This document shows positions 47,211-59,300 of a stretch of DNA of 64,000 nucleotides, one piece after another; position 1 is the first letter of the stretch; every line of letters begins with the position of its first letter. Under the pieces are notes generated by a model. The model made no database searches, had not been told where the DNA came from, and saw only the letters and a program-made list of their open reading frames with translations. Location of the stretch: the NCBI GenBank assembly GCA_028455995.1, contig JABELC010000003.1, positions 992,001 to 1,056,000 of the forward strand, in the 5' to 3' direction. The position numbers and the translations under genes are program-made. This DNA is from Scleromitrula shiraiana (taxonomy: Eukaryota > Ascomycota > Leotiomycetes > Helotiales > Sclerotiniaceae).

Positions 47211-48656
47211 ATGAGTGAGAACGAGGCTCCAGCAGCGAAAGCTGGTCGACCCAGTTTCAATACTAACATGCGCAGTCGTTCTTATCTCCAAGAACACCAA
47301 CAATATCGTCCACCTCAGCAGGAGGGTCACCAGGGCATAGATAGCATAGTTGAAGGTCTTCAAGGGAGTGCTGTTTCTTCTCCTACTAAAAGTTTTACTC
47401 CTTACAATGGAGTTCCGTCTCCTCATTCTCCTCCGAAAATTGTTGATAGTGGACTCAACCATACCTTGTCGCATGCGAATTGTCAACCAGCCATCGGTAC
47501 AGTTTCCGACCGAATGATCGCAACACTCATGTACAAAACCAACTCTCGAGTCGCAAGTACTGAATACATAAATGATCGCTCTCCATCACCATCATCTCCA
47601 TCCACATCATCCGCCACTTCAGCTTCGCGTACCATCCCACCTAACCTCGCACCCGTTCGCACACTTTCCAATTTCCCTCTTGAACCGCCAGCACAAGATC
47701 CCGAATCACTCGACCATCTCTACGGCAGCTACATTTCTCAACTATGCTTAACATCATTCCTTCACCTCATTCAATCTCTGCCAACCCGATCCGGCTCCGA
47801 TTTTCTCTCCTCATCCCACCGTTGCCTCGATAGCCCAACTCATCCTTCAATCGTCGAACTTACATTTTCTCCAACTCCCGACCCTGCCTACCTCGATTTA
47901 CAAGATCTACGAAAACATGAACTCCTTTACAGATTTGAGCGCGAGTGGAATGTGGATGTTATCCTTCAACACGATACGGTCCTTAGGCGCTATCCGCGCT
48001 TAGTCGTTTTCGATATGGACTCCACACTTATTGAACAAGAAGTTATCGACTTAATTGCAGCTTCCATTGGTGTTGAAGATGCTGTCTCTGCTATTACAGC
48101 GCGGGCTATGAATGGCGAACTCGATTTTTCTGCATCTCTACGAGAGCGCGCAAGATTATTGAAGGGTGTGGACGCAGACATTTTCACCAAATTACGAAGT
48201 GTTATAAAACCCACCAAAGGAGCCGCAGAACTCATCCGCGCACTGAAGAGAATGGGTGTCAAGACGGCTGTGTTATCTGGAGGATTTATCCCATTGACAC
48301 AATGGCTTGCTGATCACCTAGGAATTGATTATGCATTTGCCAATACTCTTGAATCAGATCCTAATACCTCTACTTTGACCGGTGAAGTTCTTGGTTCTAT
48401 TGTTAATGCGGAGAAGAAGAGGGATTTGCTCTTGGAAATTGCGAAGAAGGAGAATGTTGCATTGGAACAAGTGGTAGCAATAGGAGATGGGGCAAATGAT
48501 CTTTTGATGATGGGGGCTGCAGGCTTGGGTGTCGCGTGGAATGCAAAGCCTGTGGTGCAAATGGAAGCAGAGGCAAGGTTGAATGGGGATACTTTGTTGG
48601 ATTTACTACACGTCTTTGGGTTGACTTCCGAGGAGATCCAAACATTGATTACTTAG
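47211..48656 (+). CDS. ser2: Phosphoserine phosphatase, 481 aa
   Basis: Last step of phosphorylated serine biosynthesis: O-phosphoserine to serine, in the cytosol. Single exon. The ATG at 47211 (MSENEAPAAK) is chosen; the frame upstream has only a TTG. HAD-fold motifs are the nucleophile DMDST at residues 268-272 (DMDSTLIEQEVIDLIA), substrate loop FSASLRERARLLKG, motif II LSGGF, the motif III lysine region and motif IV GDGANDLLMMGAAGLGVAW from residue 425. The C-terminal 220 residues are the catalytic domain. The first 150 residues are Ser/Pro-rich and disordered, and residues 160-250 probably form the regulatory part seen in fungal SerB-type enzymes. It is longer than yeast Ser2 (309 aa) by this extension. 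Serine supplies the carbon skeleton for cysteine, a loose link to the sulfur genes in the window. Confidence 0.93.
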   Translation: MSENEAPAAKAGRPSFNTNMRSRSYLQEHQQYRPPQQEGHQGIDSIVEGLQGSAVSSPTKSFTPYNGVPSPHSPPKIVDSGLNHTLSHANCQPAIGTVSDRMIATLMYKTNSRVASTEYINDRSPSPSSPSTSSATSASRTIPPNLAPVRTLSNFPLEPPAQDPESLDHLYGSYISQLCLTSFLHLIQSLPTRSGSDFLSSSHRCLDSPTHPSIVELTFSPTPDPAYLDLQDLRKHELLYRFEREWNVDVILQHDTVLRRYPRLVVFDMDSTLIEQEVIDLIAASIGVEDAVSAITARAMNGELDFSASLRERARLLKGVDADIFTKLRSVIKPTKGAAELIRALKRMGVKTAVLSGGFIPLTQWLADHLGIDYAFANTLESDPNTSTLTGEVLGSIVNAEKKRDLLLEIAKKENVALEQVVAIGDGANDLLMMGAAGLGVAWNAKPVVQMEAEARLNGDTLLDLLHVFGLTSEEIQTLIT

Positions 48657-49783
48657 GGTCGATTTGAGTTTATGCGGGGTCAAATGTGAGATGGCGGGAT
48701 GTAGAAATGGAAAAGGTATTCACTGGGGTCAAATATGCGTGGGGCTTCATCCCGCTGAAATGGATTTATGAAGGATTAGAAAATATGCATGAGCATCTAG
48801 GTATAGAGAGCTTCATAGGTTCATCCATACATAAAGCATATACATGACGGGAAAATATCAATTTTGTGTATCCACCCACCATCACACATACCTGTTTCCG
48901 TTGTGAAAGGAACTTTCTCCGAATAGTTGTCAGTCAATTCAATACTAGATCTATTCATCCAAATAGCTCTCTATTGCCGGATACTTACTATCCATGAATA
49001 CCGTACCTGTGTTGCACATCACCAGCTCGATGGGTATGATGCAGTTCACCGCAATACCAAATTACAACAATATAAATCCGAGATTTGTTTCATCTGGCAA
49101 TTTGTCTCGTCAACTTGTAGATTCCACAGCTTCGTATATATCATCTAATGGAGATGCAAACGCCATATTTAACCCCCCAGCCCCTCTTTTAATTCAATGA
49201 GATTCAAGTTGTTGCAGTTTTGGATATTGATATCTGGACCAAATATGCAAAAGTAAATTAATCCAAAGATGTTTTAATATGCAAAACGAAACAGTGTGAG
49301 ATATATCTGATATTTGCATTATGAATAGACATTGGAAATCGGATTAGCTAGCTCGATCGGCTAATACCCACAATACACATGAACATTACGAAGAAGACTT
49401 ATGAGCAAAAGGGGGGAAATAACGCCTAGCTCGATCTCCCTAAATAGAACTAAGTTTTAAGCTGAGTTGAACTAAACGGAATCGAATATATCTAACTGTC
49501 AATCAATCATATGCATAGTTTTCTTTAATAATAGAAAAGGATCAGTAGTTCGGTAGAGTTAGGATGAATATTTCCGTTTCAAAGTAGCAGGAGTAGATCT
49601 GGGGTCGGTTATATACTTTTGTTGATCCGTTCTGTCAGTTGCTCGATAGATTGGATTTTTAATGGCTACGGTTGTGGTTGTGGTTGTGGTTGTGGCTGTA
49701 CAAGGTTCGATGATGCTGATTGAAATAGTAAGGCCCTGGAGTGATATCAATACATCTACTTTACGTACGAGCTGTTGAGGTTC

Positions 49784-49850
49784 TGAATGTCTGTTCGGTT
49801 ATATTTAGATACTTGATTTCCATATTTGTGTTGTAGATAGACATTGGAAA
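49784..49850. repeat. Inverted pair of the dispersed GAATGTC motif
   Basis: TGAATGTCTGTTCGG (49784-49798) and GATAGACATTGGAAA (ending 49850) are inverted relatives separated by about 38 bases, as at 28.3 and 31.4 kb. Confidence 0.55.
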
Positions 49851-50504
49851 CAAATTAGCTCTATATATATTTCAATATCTCTACTTCAAGTTCACACCTG
49901 GATTAAATTAGTCTAAGATGTATTAAATGTTCATATTTGGGATGTACATTAAAAAATGAATCAGCTCGGTATGTACTGATCCATCAACTTCATAGTAGTA
50001 ATCGGGTAGTAGCTTTTATTCCCCCCAAAGATCATTTAGTTATCGTTACACATTGCGGGTGTTATAAGACCATAATCTCCGACTTATATAAATAGATATT
50101 CTACCTAATCCGTTCTTCCCATATTCCCGTCCTCGAATCTCTTGTCCCGAAATCAAAATAGTAAGATTCGAGACCCCCGGTATGTACTATGTACCTATGT
50201 TCCAGCATGGCAGAGTTACATTGCCCCTTCATGGAAACGAATCCGGGGGACCCGCAGCCAAGTAAGCCCCAGGCTTAAGTAAATTCCCCGATTTGATATC
50301 TCTCCTTTTTTATACATATATATAACGTGAGAATGATATTATTTCTACGGTGAAGTATATCTGGGGCGAAGATATGTTTTTTAATTGATTTGGAGATATG
50401 TCCACTAGCTAAGCTGTCTGTGCAGTCTTGGAATAGGGGACCACGCCACTCCTGTCATTCATATTCTCCCATTCGTAGAACAGTATTCAATACTATTATT
50501 ACCA

Positions 50505-50792
50505 GTGCTATTATTGCCAATAACATGTGCAGACCCTTTTGATATCTGGGCGAGAAAAGGCTTTTTAAATCATCTCATCCGAATGTTTCGGGCTGATTGG
50601 AGCCCAGACATCTCACGGTACACGGGTACCAGGTTGATCATAACAGGAATTGATCCTCACAGGCATGGATATCAAAACTTTCTTCAAACGAAGACTGCAA
50701 CATCAAAATATCGAAGACGTAATGATCTTGAGTTTTTATATCGAGTTTTGATGTGTGAATACCTTAACAAATTGACAAGAAATGGCAGATAA
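50505..50792 (+). pseudogene. Possible coding remnant, about 95 codons
   Basis: The open frame has no ATG near its start (it begins at GTG or CTA codons) but has protein-like composition. It has Trp, Asp and Phe at irregular hydrophobic spacing (ADPFDIWARKGFLNHLI), then GIDPHRHGYQNF, and ends with DLEFLYRVLMCEYLNKL. I do not recognise a family. It may be one exon of a decayed gene or chance; no matching exons are evident nearby. Confidence 0.25.
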
Positions 50793-51636
50793 TATTATGG
50801 GGAGTGACCATTCTTATAAACAAGTTCTTTACTCCTTCCCTTCTTTGAGAAGTTGTACATACTAGGGTTATTTACTAATGCCGTCTCTTAAGTAAGTTGA
50901 AACAACATATCCGTTTCATCATCAGTCTCTCAACATTGAAGAATCCGGATTCAAGAGTCAAGTGGGGTCTCGAACAAATCCCAAGCGCCGCTATATACAA
51001 ATCCGACAAGTTTAGTCGATCATTTTCCAATTAATGTCACAGATTGACCCCTTCTGATACATGATATACTTCACACATTTAGTGTCGGTTGACTATTGAA
51101 AATTCCCGCCGTCAGTTATATGCTAAGCTACCGAATGTGGATTTATACTTTACTGTCTGAGTGACTATGGCTAAACTTGGAAAGCTGGAGTTAATTGGTT
51201 TTAATGAAGGCGAATAAGTTTGCAATTACTACCTAGATAAAGTGCAAAGACAATCTGTTGTCCTTGCGAGGGCTGTAATGCTGTATATCAAAAGTACTTA
51301 TTCCTCTTCATGTTTTAATTTTGATTGATACTCTTAAAAATCTCTTTCTACTATTATATTCGCCATTTCTTTTTGTTTTCTGCATAATATATTTTTGTTT
51401 CCTTACCTTTCTTAGAACTATATCATTGGCAAGTCGTAAGTTAATCAATTGGTTCAACATTCTATGGCAATTTCATATACATAGCCACTTTGGATCATCG
51501 AAAGGCAAGATTACACCGAAGTGCTAAAACTTGGGTGGAAGTCAATCTTTTTTATATTGTTTAATGATACATTGAGCATTCAATCCTACCGTTTCAATCA
51601 GGCATTGGCAGTAGAGGAAACAGAATAGCACAATCT

Positions 51637-53199
51637 ATGACGATGATGGAGAAAGTACCGACACTTCAACAAATACGGGCAAAGACTGAACCCGAACTTC
51701 CACCTCCTTCTCATCCTTCAGGCTATAAATTGTATTTATGCTCGGGAAAACGTTTACTTCACAAGTTAGCATATGGATGTGTACCGAGTTTCCTACAACG
51801 ACGAACGGCGCGACCAAACTCGCCGAAATCCCAACGATTACATCCTACATCGTATTTAGATGGATTGCGAGGAGTGGCATCATTCATTGTGTTTATGGGA
51901 CATTATACAGAAGAGAATCTAGGATGGTGGACAGAACCCTACGGATTATATGAAGATGGAGCCGTTTCATCACCAATTCAATTACCATTTATTCGAGTGA
52001 TATACTCCGCCAGACCAATGGTGCACATCTTCTTCATCATATCCGGATTTGTACTCGTTTACAAACCTTTAAAGCAAATTCACTCCCGACAATTTTCATC
52101 CCTCGCATCGACCCTTTCGTCGTCCGTCTTCCGTCGCGCACTTCGCCTTTTCCTCCCATCTATAATAACATTGTTGATCATGGCCCTAGCAGTCCACTTC
52201 GAGATCTCGCAACCTCGCTATGGATTCCCTCTCTGGACACTCTCCGCCCAACTCGAAGATTGGTATATAACTTGTTGGCAACTCTTGAAATCCTCCTGGG
52301 CATTGGATAATCCGGATGTACCCCAACCGAGATACAATCCCGCATTATGGACCATCCCTGTGGAGTTCGCTCAATCCATGCTTCTATTCATCGTCATCCT
52401 TGGACTTTCCCACGTCCGTATGAACATGCGCTTCCTCATTCTCACCATGATAATTCTATTCTGTTTCTGGAGCGGACAACTCTTCGCCGTCGAATTTCTA
52501 GGTGGAATGTTCATCGCCGAAGTCACTATCCTACAAGCCAACGCCTCCTCCAATAACGATATCTCCCCCATCAGTTCTCAAGAATCCTCTCCCATCCTCC
52601 CCACCTCCGAATTCATCACTCCCAACAATACCGACACATCCACAACCTCCTACACAGAAACCTGTATCCGCCACACCTCCCCCATCCGATCCTACCTCCT
52701 AAAAGCCTTCTGGATCCTCAACCTAACCACTGGCCTCTTCATCTCCTCCTGGACCAACCGCCACGTCGACGAAATCCCCATCCTCCGCACCCTCGACGCC
52801 CACACCCCCTCCCCCTACACCGGCCAACGTATGTGGTTCTCCCTCGCCGCCTTCCAAATCGTCATCGCCTGCACCCAGCTCCGCTCCCTGCAAACCCTCT
52901 TCAACCTGCCCATTCCGCAGTATCTAGGAAATATTTCATATGCGCTTTATTTGACGCATAATCTCTGTCTCACGACGCTGGAACCGATCTTCGTGCCGGT
53001 TTTTGATGCCATGATTGGGAAGGGCTCGTTTGTGGCGAGACATTTGGTGTGGGTTGCGGGGTTGGCGATTTATGGGCCGGTGATTCTTTGTGTGGCGGAT
53101 ATTTTTTGGAGGGCGGTGGATGTACCCACTGTGAAACTTGCGAGGTGGGTGGAGAGTTTCTGTGAGATTGATAAGGAGGATTTGTCGTATAGGAGTTAG
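51637..53199 (+). CDS. Acyltransferase-3 family membrane protein, 520 aa
   Basis: An integral-membrane O-acyltransferase-like protein (acyltransferase_3), a family that transfers acyl groups to sugars or other small acceptors; the substrate is unknown. Single exon. Family marks are the N-terminal YLDGLRGVASFIVFMGHY with the probable catalytic His89, HIFFIISGFVLVYK, FRRALRLFLPSI, LWTIPVEF and about ten hydrophobic segments ending near residue 500. A hydrophilic loop lies at about residues 300-350, rich in Ser, Thr, Pro and Asn. Synonymous positions in 52540-52920 are strongly C-rich, unlike the A/T-rich flanks of the same gene. Start context is weak (CTATGACGATGATGGA); the next ATGs at codons 3 and 4 are alternatives. 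The neighbours do not reveal a pathway. Confidence 0.88.
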   Translation: MTMMEKVPTLQQIRAKTEPELPPPSHPSGYKLYLCSGKRLLHKLAYGCVPSFLQRRTARPNSPKSQRLHPTSYLDGLRGVASFIVFMGHYTEENLGWWTEPYGLYEDGAVSSPIQLPFIRVIYSARPMVHIFFIISGFVLVYKPLKQIHSRQFSSLASTLSSSVFRRALRLFLPSIITLLIMALAVHFEISQPRYGFPLWTLSAQLEDWYITCWQLLKSSWALDNPDVPQPRYNPALWTIPVEFAQSMLLFIVILGLSHVRMNMRFLILTMIILFCFWSGQLFAVEFLGGMFIAEVTILQANASSNNDISPISSQESSPILPTSEFITPNNTDTSTTSYTETCIRHTSPIRSYLLKAFWILNLTTGLFISSWTNRHVDEIPILRTLDAHTPSPYTGQRMWFSLAAFQIVIACTQLRSLQTLFNLPIPQYLGNISYALYLTHNLCLTTLEPIFVPVFDAMIGKGSFVARHLVWVAGLAIYGPVILCVADIFWRAVDVPTVKLARWVESFCEIDKEDLSYRS

Positions 53200-53822
53200 A
53201 GTTAGATTCCTAGTGCATCCGGTTTGGGTGTTTGAACTTTTTATGGTATGGAGTTAGATGCGGTGGGTTGGTTATATGGATCTGATATGATATGATTGCT
53301 ATGTTGTGTTTCTATATGGATTGGAGTTTGGAGTGAGTGAGTTGGAAGGCTGGGAAAGCAGAGTGTATATCACCATATAGAGACGTTTAGTCCTGTGTTG
53401 GATATCAGACAAGATGGCGACATTTTGAACTATGAGAGATAAGCATAGAGATGCTTCATAGAGATGCTCCATTGGATCATCTGTTTGAAAATGTATTATT
53501 TGCTCATATATTAACCTCAATCGAGGTGTTGAAGTTTGAATGTCCACTTCGTCGGTGTACGATTACTATATACTATGACTACTTGAATCTCAAATAAATG
53601 TTCAAATGAATTTAACTTGAAAGCTATTTCGATGTTTGTGTTTTGAACAAAGATTCGGAACGAGTTAGTTTGTACTATATATTAAAATATCCGCATCTCT
53701 AGCAGACATCCAGAAATGGATTTGTTCGAATCTCATTATCAAGGAAGAAAAAAAATAGACCTTCAATAAGCTCCCACTTTGTTTATACAAATATTCATCC
53801 CACACTCATACACCTCACACCA
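53200..53822. other. Intergenic region between convergent genes
   Basis: About 620 bp of 3' flanks. It contains TTGAATGTCCACTTCG at 53536-53551, a diverged member of the dispersed motif family. No gene is seen. Confidence 0.55.
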
Positions 53823-54962
53823 TCAATCCCTCTTCCCTTCCCCAGCCCTCCCCCTTAAAATCCTCGCCAACCTAGTCAACCCAAACATCCCCGGCAAAAC
53901 CCAATCAAAAACCCAACTCCCTAACCAATTCCTCACAAACCAAATCTGCGTCGTCTTATTCCCCCTCCACAGCGTTCTCACTCCCCCCCTCACAACCGCA
54001 TCAACCACTCCTTTCGCATAAACTTCATTTGCCATCGCCCCGCTCGTCTGGCTATATGTGACTCTTTCCTGGAACTTATCGTTGATCTCGAGGTAGTGGG
54101 ATGATGGAGGGAGTGTGCGTTCTGTGCGTGCGATGTTAGATTTTACGCCGCCGGTTACGACGACCATTACTTTGACATCGAGGGGTTCGAGCTCGATGCG
54201 CAGGGTGCGGCTGTAGGCGTGGAGCGCGGCTTTGGACGCGTTGTATATGCTTCCGAATGCAAAGGGGATGATCTTTTTGCGGGAGTTGATTAAACAATTA
54301 GTCCATGCATCCAAATATCGAAACGGAAATATCCAGTAATGGAAAGAAACAACTCACGGCAGCTACACTCCCAATATTCACAATCAATCCCTTCCTTTTT
54401 ATCAACAGCGGCGTAAACACTTGACACATCTCCACCACACCAAAGAAGTTCGTCTCGAAACAATGTCGCGCCTCATCAATATCGACATCTAAAGCCGGCA
54501 TCGTAAGATTAACACCTCTACAACCCACCCACAAATAAATCATTAGCAAGCTCCTCTCCTTCCCCATTCCACCCCCCCATCCCCATCCATTGGAAAGAAG
54601 AACAAAAACTCACGCATTATTAACCAACACATCCAACCCCCCAATCTCCCCCCTCTCAACTAGCTCCTCAACCCTCCTCCTTGCATCCCGAATACTAGAC
54701 GAAGACGTAACATTTAAATCGATAGTTATACAGCCTAGATCTTGCAGATCGACAATCTTGGAGGCGGACCGCGCGCTGGCTATTACGGTGTAGTTTCTTG
54801 AGTGGAAATCGAGGGCAAGGGAGTGTCCGATTCCGCCGGGGGTACAGCTAGATGGGAGAAGGGGGAATTAGTTAATTGGATTTGGATTTTTTTGGGGGGG
54901 GGGGGGATGAGAAGAGAGGGGAGCATTTACCCGGTTATTAGGACAGTCTTTTTGTGTGCCAT
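53823..54962 (-). CDS. ayr1: Ayr1-like 1-acyl-DHAP reductase (short-chain dehydrogenase), 291 aa
   Basis: NADPH-dependent reduction of 1-acyl-dihydroxyacetone phosphate to lysophosphatidate, at ER/lipid droplets, feeding phosphatidate synthesis. Exons (minus): 54962-54931, 54847-54614, 54517-54358, 54272-53823; 876 nt, frame closed. The N-terminus is MAHKKTVLITG and the cofactor motif TGCTPGGIGHSLA is the Ayr1 variant of TGxxxGIG. DVLVNNAG is split by intron 2; GSVAA leads to the catalytic YNASKAA (Tyr152, Lys156). The C-terminal hydrophobic FVRNWLGSWVFDWVLPGMFG is a probable membrane hairpin. An AAG acceptor at intron 3 (54273-54274) is unusual but gives the family sequence AIIPFAFGS. The last exon is G-rich on the coding strand at its 3' end, unlike the neighbours. 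Assignment to Ayr1 rather than another SDR rests on the GCTPGGIGH motif and length. Confidence 0.88.
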
Positions 54963-56302
54963 TTTTTAGGTAGTGAGAGGATCGATTGGATTGTTGTTGG
55001 GTGGAATCTTGAGGTCGATTGATGGGAGCAGATGCGAAATATATTTATTCAGGTAAAATTGACGGAAGTAGGGATGCGTTCAACGAATGTAACAAGAAAC
55101 AGAACAGGAAAGTGTTTTAGTGAGGGGTACTTTACCTAGGTATTTTTGGAGCTTCTCCCTGGTCCCGGCTGATACTGACAGCCAGTAGGGGTTGCACGGT
55201 TATATTGCATATAAAATGTTGGGGAAGTGTTAATAAATGGTTATCGAGCTGTTAGAACTACCCCCTCTACATTAGCAAAGTTTTCAATATCTGCTCCATT
55301 GACAGACAATCATATATATTTATATTATACTTGAATATCAACACAACAAACAGGTATCTAAAACAACTTAATTCAAAAACTATCTCAATATTTATATTCC
55401 AATCAAGTACTCATATACGAGCATATCATTAGATATAATTCAAAATATATACTCAAACATCCATACAACAATTGGATAGATCTTCACCAGCCCATTACTC
55501 CCCTAGCTACACACTCACACTCACACTCACACTCACACGCAGCTCACTTTGTCTAGTTGCAAACATTGGTTTAATTGCCTACTATATACCTATCAGCTAG
55601 CCAATCTACAGAATTCCCCTCTATCTATCCACACATCCATCCATCCATATCTCTCATATCTCTCATAAAGAAGCGCTCACCGCAGCATCCTGCATTTCCA
55701 AAGCAGAAGCTCATGATGAGTACATTGATATCCACATTAATGTGCAGAACGGGATCTCTCGCTGCCGACAACAAATCTTGCGTTGAATATTCGAATTCTA
55801 AATAGACAATTGAGAATCGATTAGCCTATACATCTATCAATTATCATATCATTTCCTCAGTTTCTGGTCAAATAATATATAATTGATTGATTTATCTATC
55901 TATTCTCATTTTCACTTGGTATACACTGCTTTCTCCCGCTTATTGGAGTCTATTCCATGCTATTGTATTTTATCCTATCCCTCTCTCCATCCCTCGATCT
56001 CTCAATCCAAAAAGGTATAATACAATTAACTCAACCATCCCCTCTCAGCCCTAGTCCAACCCAAGTAACTAGACAACTCAAATTCAAGCAGTAATATCCA
56101 GTCCGATCACTCCGCTCCCATATCCATATTCCCATACACCGCTTCAATCCAACCCAATACCATGCAATTCCCTTACAAATACTCCAAGTTGGATCAGGTC
56201 CTAACAACCAACCAACCAGCCATTATTAACAAACAAAGTCGAAATTTTTATACTTTATACAATGGTATGTCTGTGTTTGTGTACATGTGTGCGTGTACAA
56301 AA
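54963..56302. other. Intergenic region upstream of ayr1 and downstream of the charged protein gene
   Basis: About 1.3 kb. The (CACTCA)n-like run near 55507-55537 and TTTCA/ATATC-rich stretches are the only notable features. No gene is seen. Confidence 0.6.
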
Positions 56303-59300
56303 TCAAGACATCTCAATATCTATATCTTTCTTCTCCTCCTCTTCTTGTTTCTCTCCCTCTTTCTCTTCCCCTCCCTCTTTCTTTTCTTCTACTGCCCCTT
56401 CCGCTGCCTTTTCCACAACCCCTTCCAATTTATCCACTTCCTGCTCCTGTTCTTTCTCCAGCGTCTTTTCCTCCCCATCCTTCTCCACCGGAATATCCTC
56501 CGCAGTTTCCTGCACAACCTGTTCAGGTTCAGGCTGAGGAATCAACTCAGAAGGTGGTGAGGCAGGACGAGGAGGAAGAGAAGCGGCCGCGGGAGGAGGA
56601 ACAAAAGCTTGGGAAGTGCCATTTAAGCTTTTTTCCAAACTACCCAATAGATCTGGGAAATCATCATCTTCCTCTTCAGCTTCAGCCTCCGCTTCCGCTT
56701 CTACTTCTGGTTGTGCTTCGGTTGGGTTGGTTGGTTCGTGAATCTCGGATATAGAGGGGTCGGTGTTTACTGGTTGTTGTTGTTGTTGTTCTTGTTCTTG
56801 CTCTTGCTCATGTATTTGCACCTGCTCTTGCTCTTGTTCTTTCAGAGAGGGAACAGGACTCGGTTGTTTAGGGGAAGTTTCTTGAGCGATGGGTGAAGGA
56901 GGTGGAGGAGATTTGACAGATTCATTAGGATTATTAGTTTCGGCAGGCGGTGAAACATCCTTCTTGATATCTGTATCTGTATCTACCACGTGCACAGAGT
57001 TGAAAGGTTCCGTTACTGAATCAATCGATGTCGACTCAGTCATTTCTTCTGACACTAGAGTTCTTATGCCATCTGGAAGTTTCGGACTACCTGCACGCTC
57101 GTGGATATCAAGTAGCATTTCCTCCTCTTCCTCTTCTTCCGCTAATACTTCGGCGGATATTTGCTCATCTTGTTCGGTGGGGTGTGGTGGTGGAGATGGC
57201 AGAGTCGTTGGTGCGGTTGCCGTTGCTATGGCTTGCATGCTCTGATCCATAGTAGGCTCTTCATTTATATCTACAGGCGCTGCAACGGAAGGTTCTGAAA
57301 CGTGGGTAGCTTCTTCAAATGAAACAGTTCGTCCAAATAGATTCGGCGCTGGTGCTGTGGTTGTAGATGGAGATACCACAGGAGAGTTGACCGTTGATGT
57401 AGTCAGAGCAATCTTTTTAAGCGGGCTACCGATAGGCTTCCCTTCATCCTTTATCTTTTCGTGTTCCATATTAATAGGTGCATGGATTTCGGTTCCACCC
57501 ATCGTAACATCAGATTGGTTCAAATCTGGAATGTTTTGTAAGACTGGTGTAGGACTTTGTTGTGATGAATCGCGCGGTGGTCTTGATGGAGAGTTAAGAA
57601 CATCAAGAGAATCATCGTCATCATCGCCTTGTTCGCCATCATCTCCCTCATCATCGTCTGATGCTGGATTTGATTCATCTACCATATCCACATCACCATT
57701 CTTGATTGGAGTGGTAAGAGCGCCATTCTCAATTTTGATGCCCTTAAACCAATTAGTAAAGTCATATGAGATGGCAAATATTTGTGACTTACATCAGGAC
57801 CCACGGTTGATTGAGTTGCACCACCTGCCTGAGCTGTTGGGTCACTCGTGATATGGGGTGTAGTAGTGGGCATAATCTTCTTCCTGCCCCTTCCTGGACC
57901 ACGTCTTCCTTTCTTTCCCATTGGGCCCTTACGGCGAAATGGTGTAGCGTCAACAGCATTTGGATCTGGAATTGTAGTTTGCGAAACAATATCACCTTCA
58001 ACTGTCTGGCCATGTGGTACAACAATATCTTGCAAATATTCATTCCCAGCAGCATCTATTTTTCGAATCGTTGTTCTAACGACTGTTGGAGGTGGGGCTG
58101 GCTTAGGAATGGTAGATGCTAGACCCTTTCTTCTCTTAGCGAGATATTCGATATCAGGCCCTTCTTGATGTCTAGGAATGGGTTTCCATGCACGAGCTGT
58201 AAATCCACTATCCTTAGTTTCATCTTCCTTCTTTTCTGATTTCTCCCCAAGAAGAGTTTCCATGTCTTGGTCCTCATCATCTACAGGAGACGGTCGTTTA
58301 TATTTTCTTCCAGATCGGGCCGCGCGTAACAAGTCTTGACTATGTTGTGGTAAAAGATGGGAATCTTTTGGCATGCCCCATGGCAATTCTGAAGCCCAAA
58401 TATCATTTTGAGCGCCATTATTCTCTTGTTGAGGTGGTGGCGCTACTGTAACATATTCTCGTCGCCAGTGTCTTACGGGAAGACCCTCAAAGATATCATG
58501 ATCTACATAGCCCGTACGATTCTGTCGTCTCCCTCCTGTTCGATATGCAGGCATTTTGAGTTCCGAAGGTGTAAACGTTTGATAGGGTGGACTACAAAGC
58601 GTTTTGGTAGTCAATGATTCAGAGTCGACTATCTTTATTGAAGTAATATGACGAAAGCTATTAGAGAATAGAGTTCTAGCGGCTGGAGAACCCGATTCAA
58701 TGTATGTTGCCGGCGGAAGTACTTTTGGTAGGGCTTTAGGTGAGAGGACTTCCGGTACAGGGGCTGTTGATACAACAGGACCTTTTGGCGCAACAGCAAC
58801 CGTTTCCCCTGGAGAACTATCACTAGAACTTTCTACTATCGATTTCCTAACAAACCGACGACCTGGAGTTCGAACAACTGTTTGTGAAAACACTCGTGGA
58901 GAAATCTCAGACGCAACCGTAACAATACCTCGTTTAGAACTAGAACTATCACTAGAACTTTCTATAATCGATCTTCTAACAAACCGACGAGCCGGAGTTC
59001 GAACAACTGTTTGTGAAGACACTCGTGGAGAAATCTCAGACGCAATCGTAATAGTACCTCTTTCAGAACTAGAACTTTCTATAATCGATCTTCTAATAAA
59101 TCGCCGAGCCGGAGTCCGAACAACTTTTTCCGGAGACTCGTGGAGAACTCTCAGACGCAACCGTAACAGTATCTTCAACAGAGCTAGAACTATCACTAGA
59201 GCTCTCAACAATCGCTTCCCTAACACACGACCGACGAGCCTGAGTTCGGACAGCGGTTTTCGGAGCTACTCGTCGTGGACGGAGCGCTCGAGACGCAACG

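Larger units (their letters stand above)
48657..51636. other. Gene-poor intergenic region with dispersed repeats
   Basis: About 3 kb. It contains ATAGACATTGGAAAT at 49325-49339, TGAATGTCTGTTCGG at 49784-49798 and ATAGACATTGGAAA at 49837-49850, members of the dispersed motif family. A GTGGTT repeat lies at about 49670-49696. A short protein-like frame at 50505-50792 is listed separately. Nothing else is seen. Confidence 0.55.
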
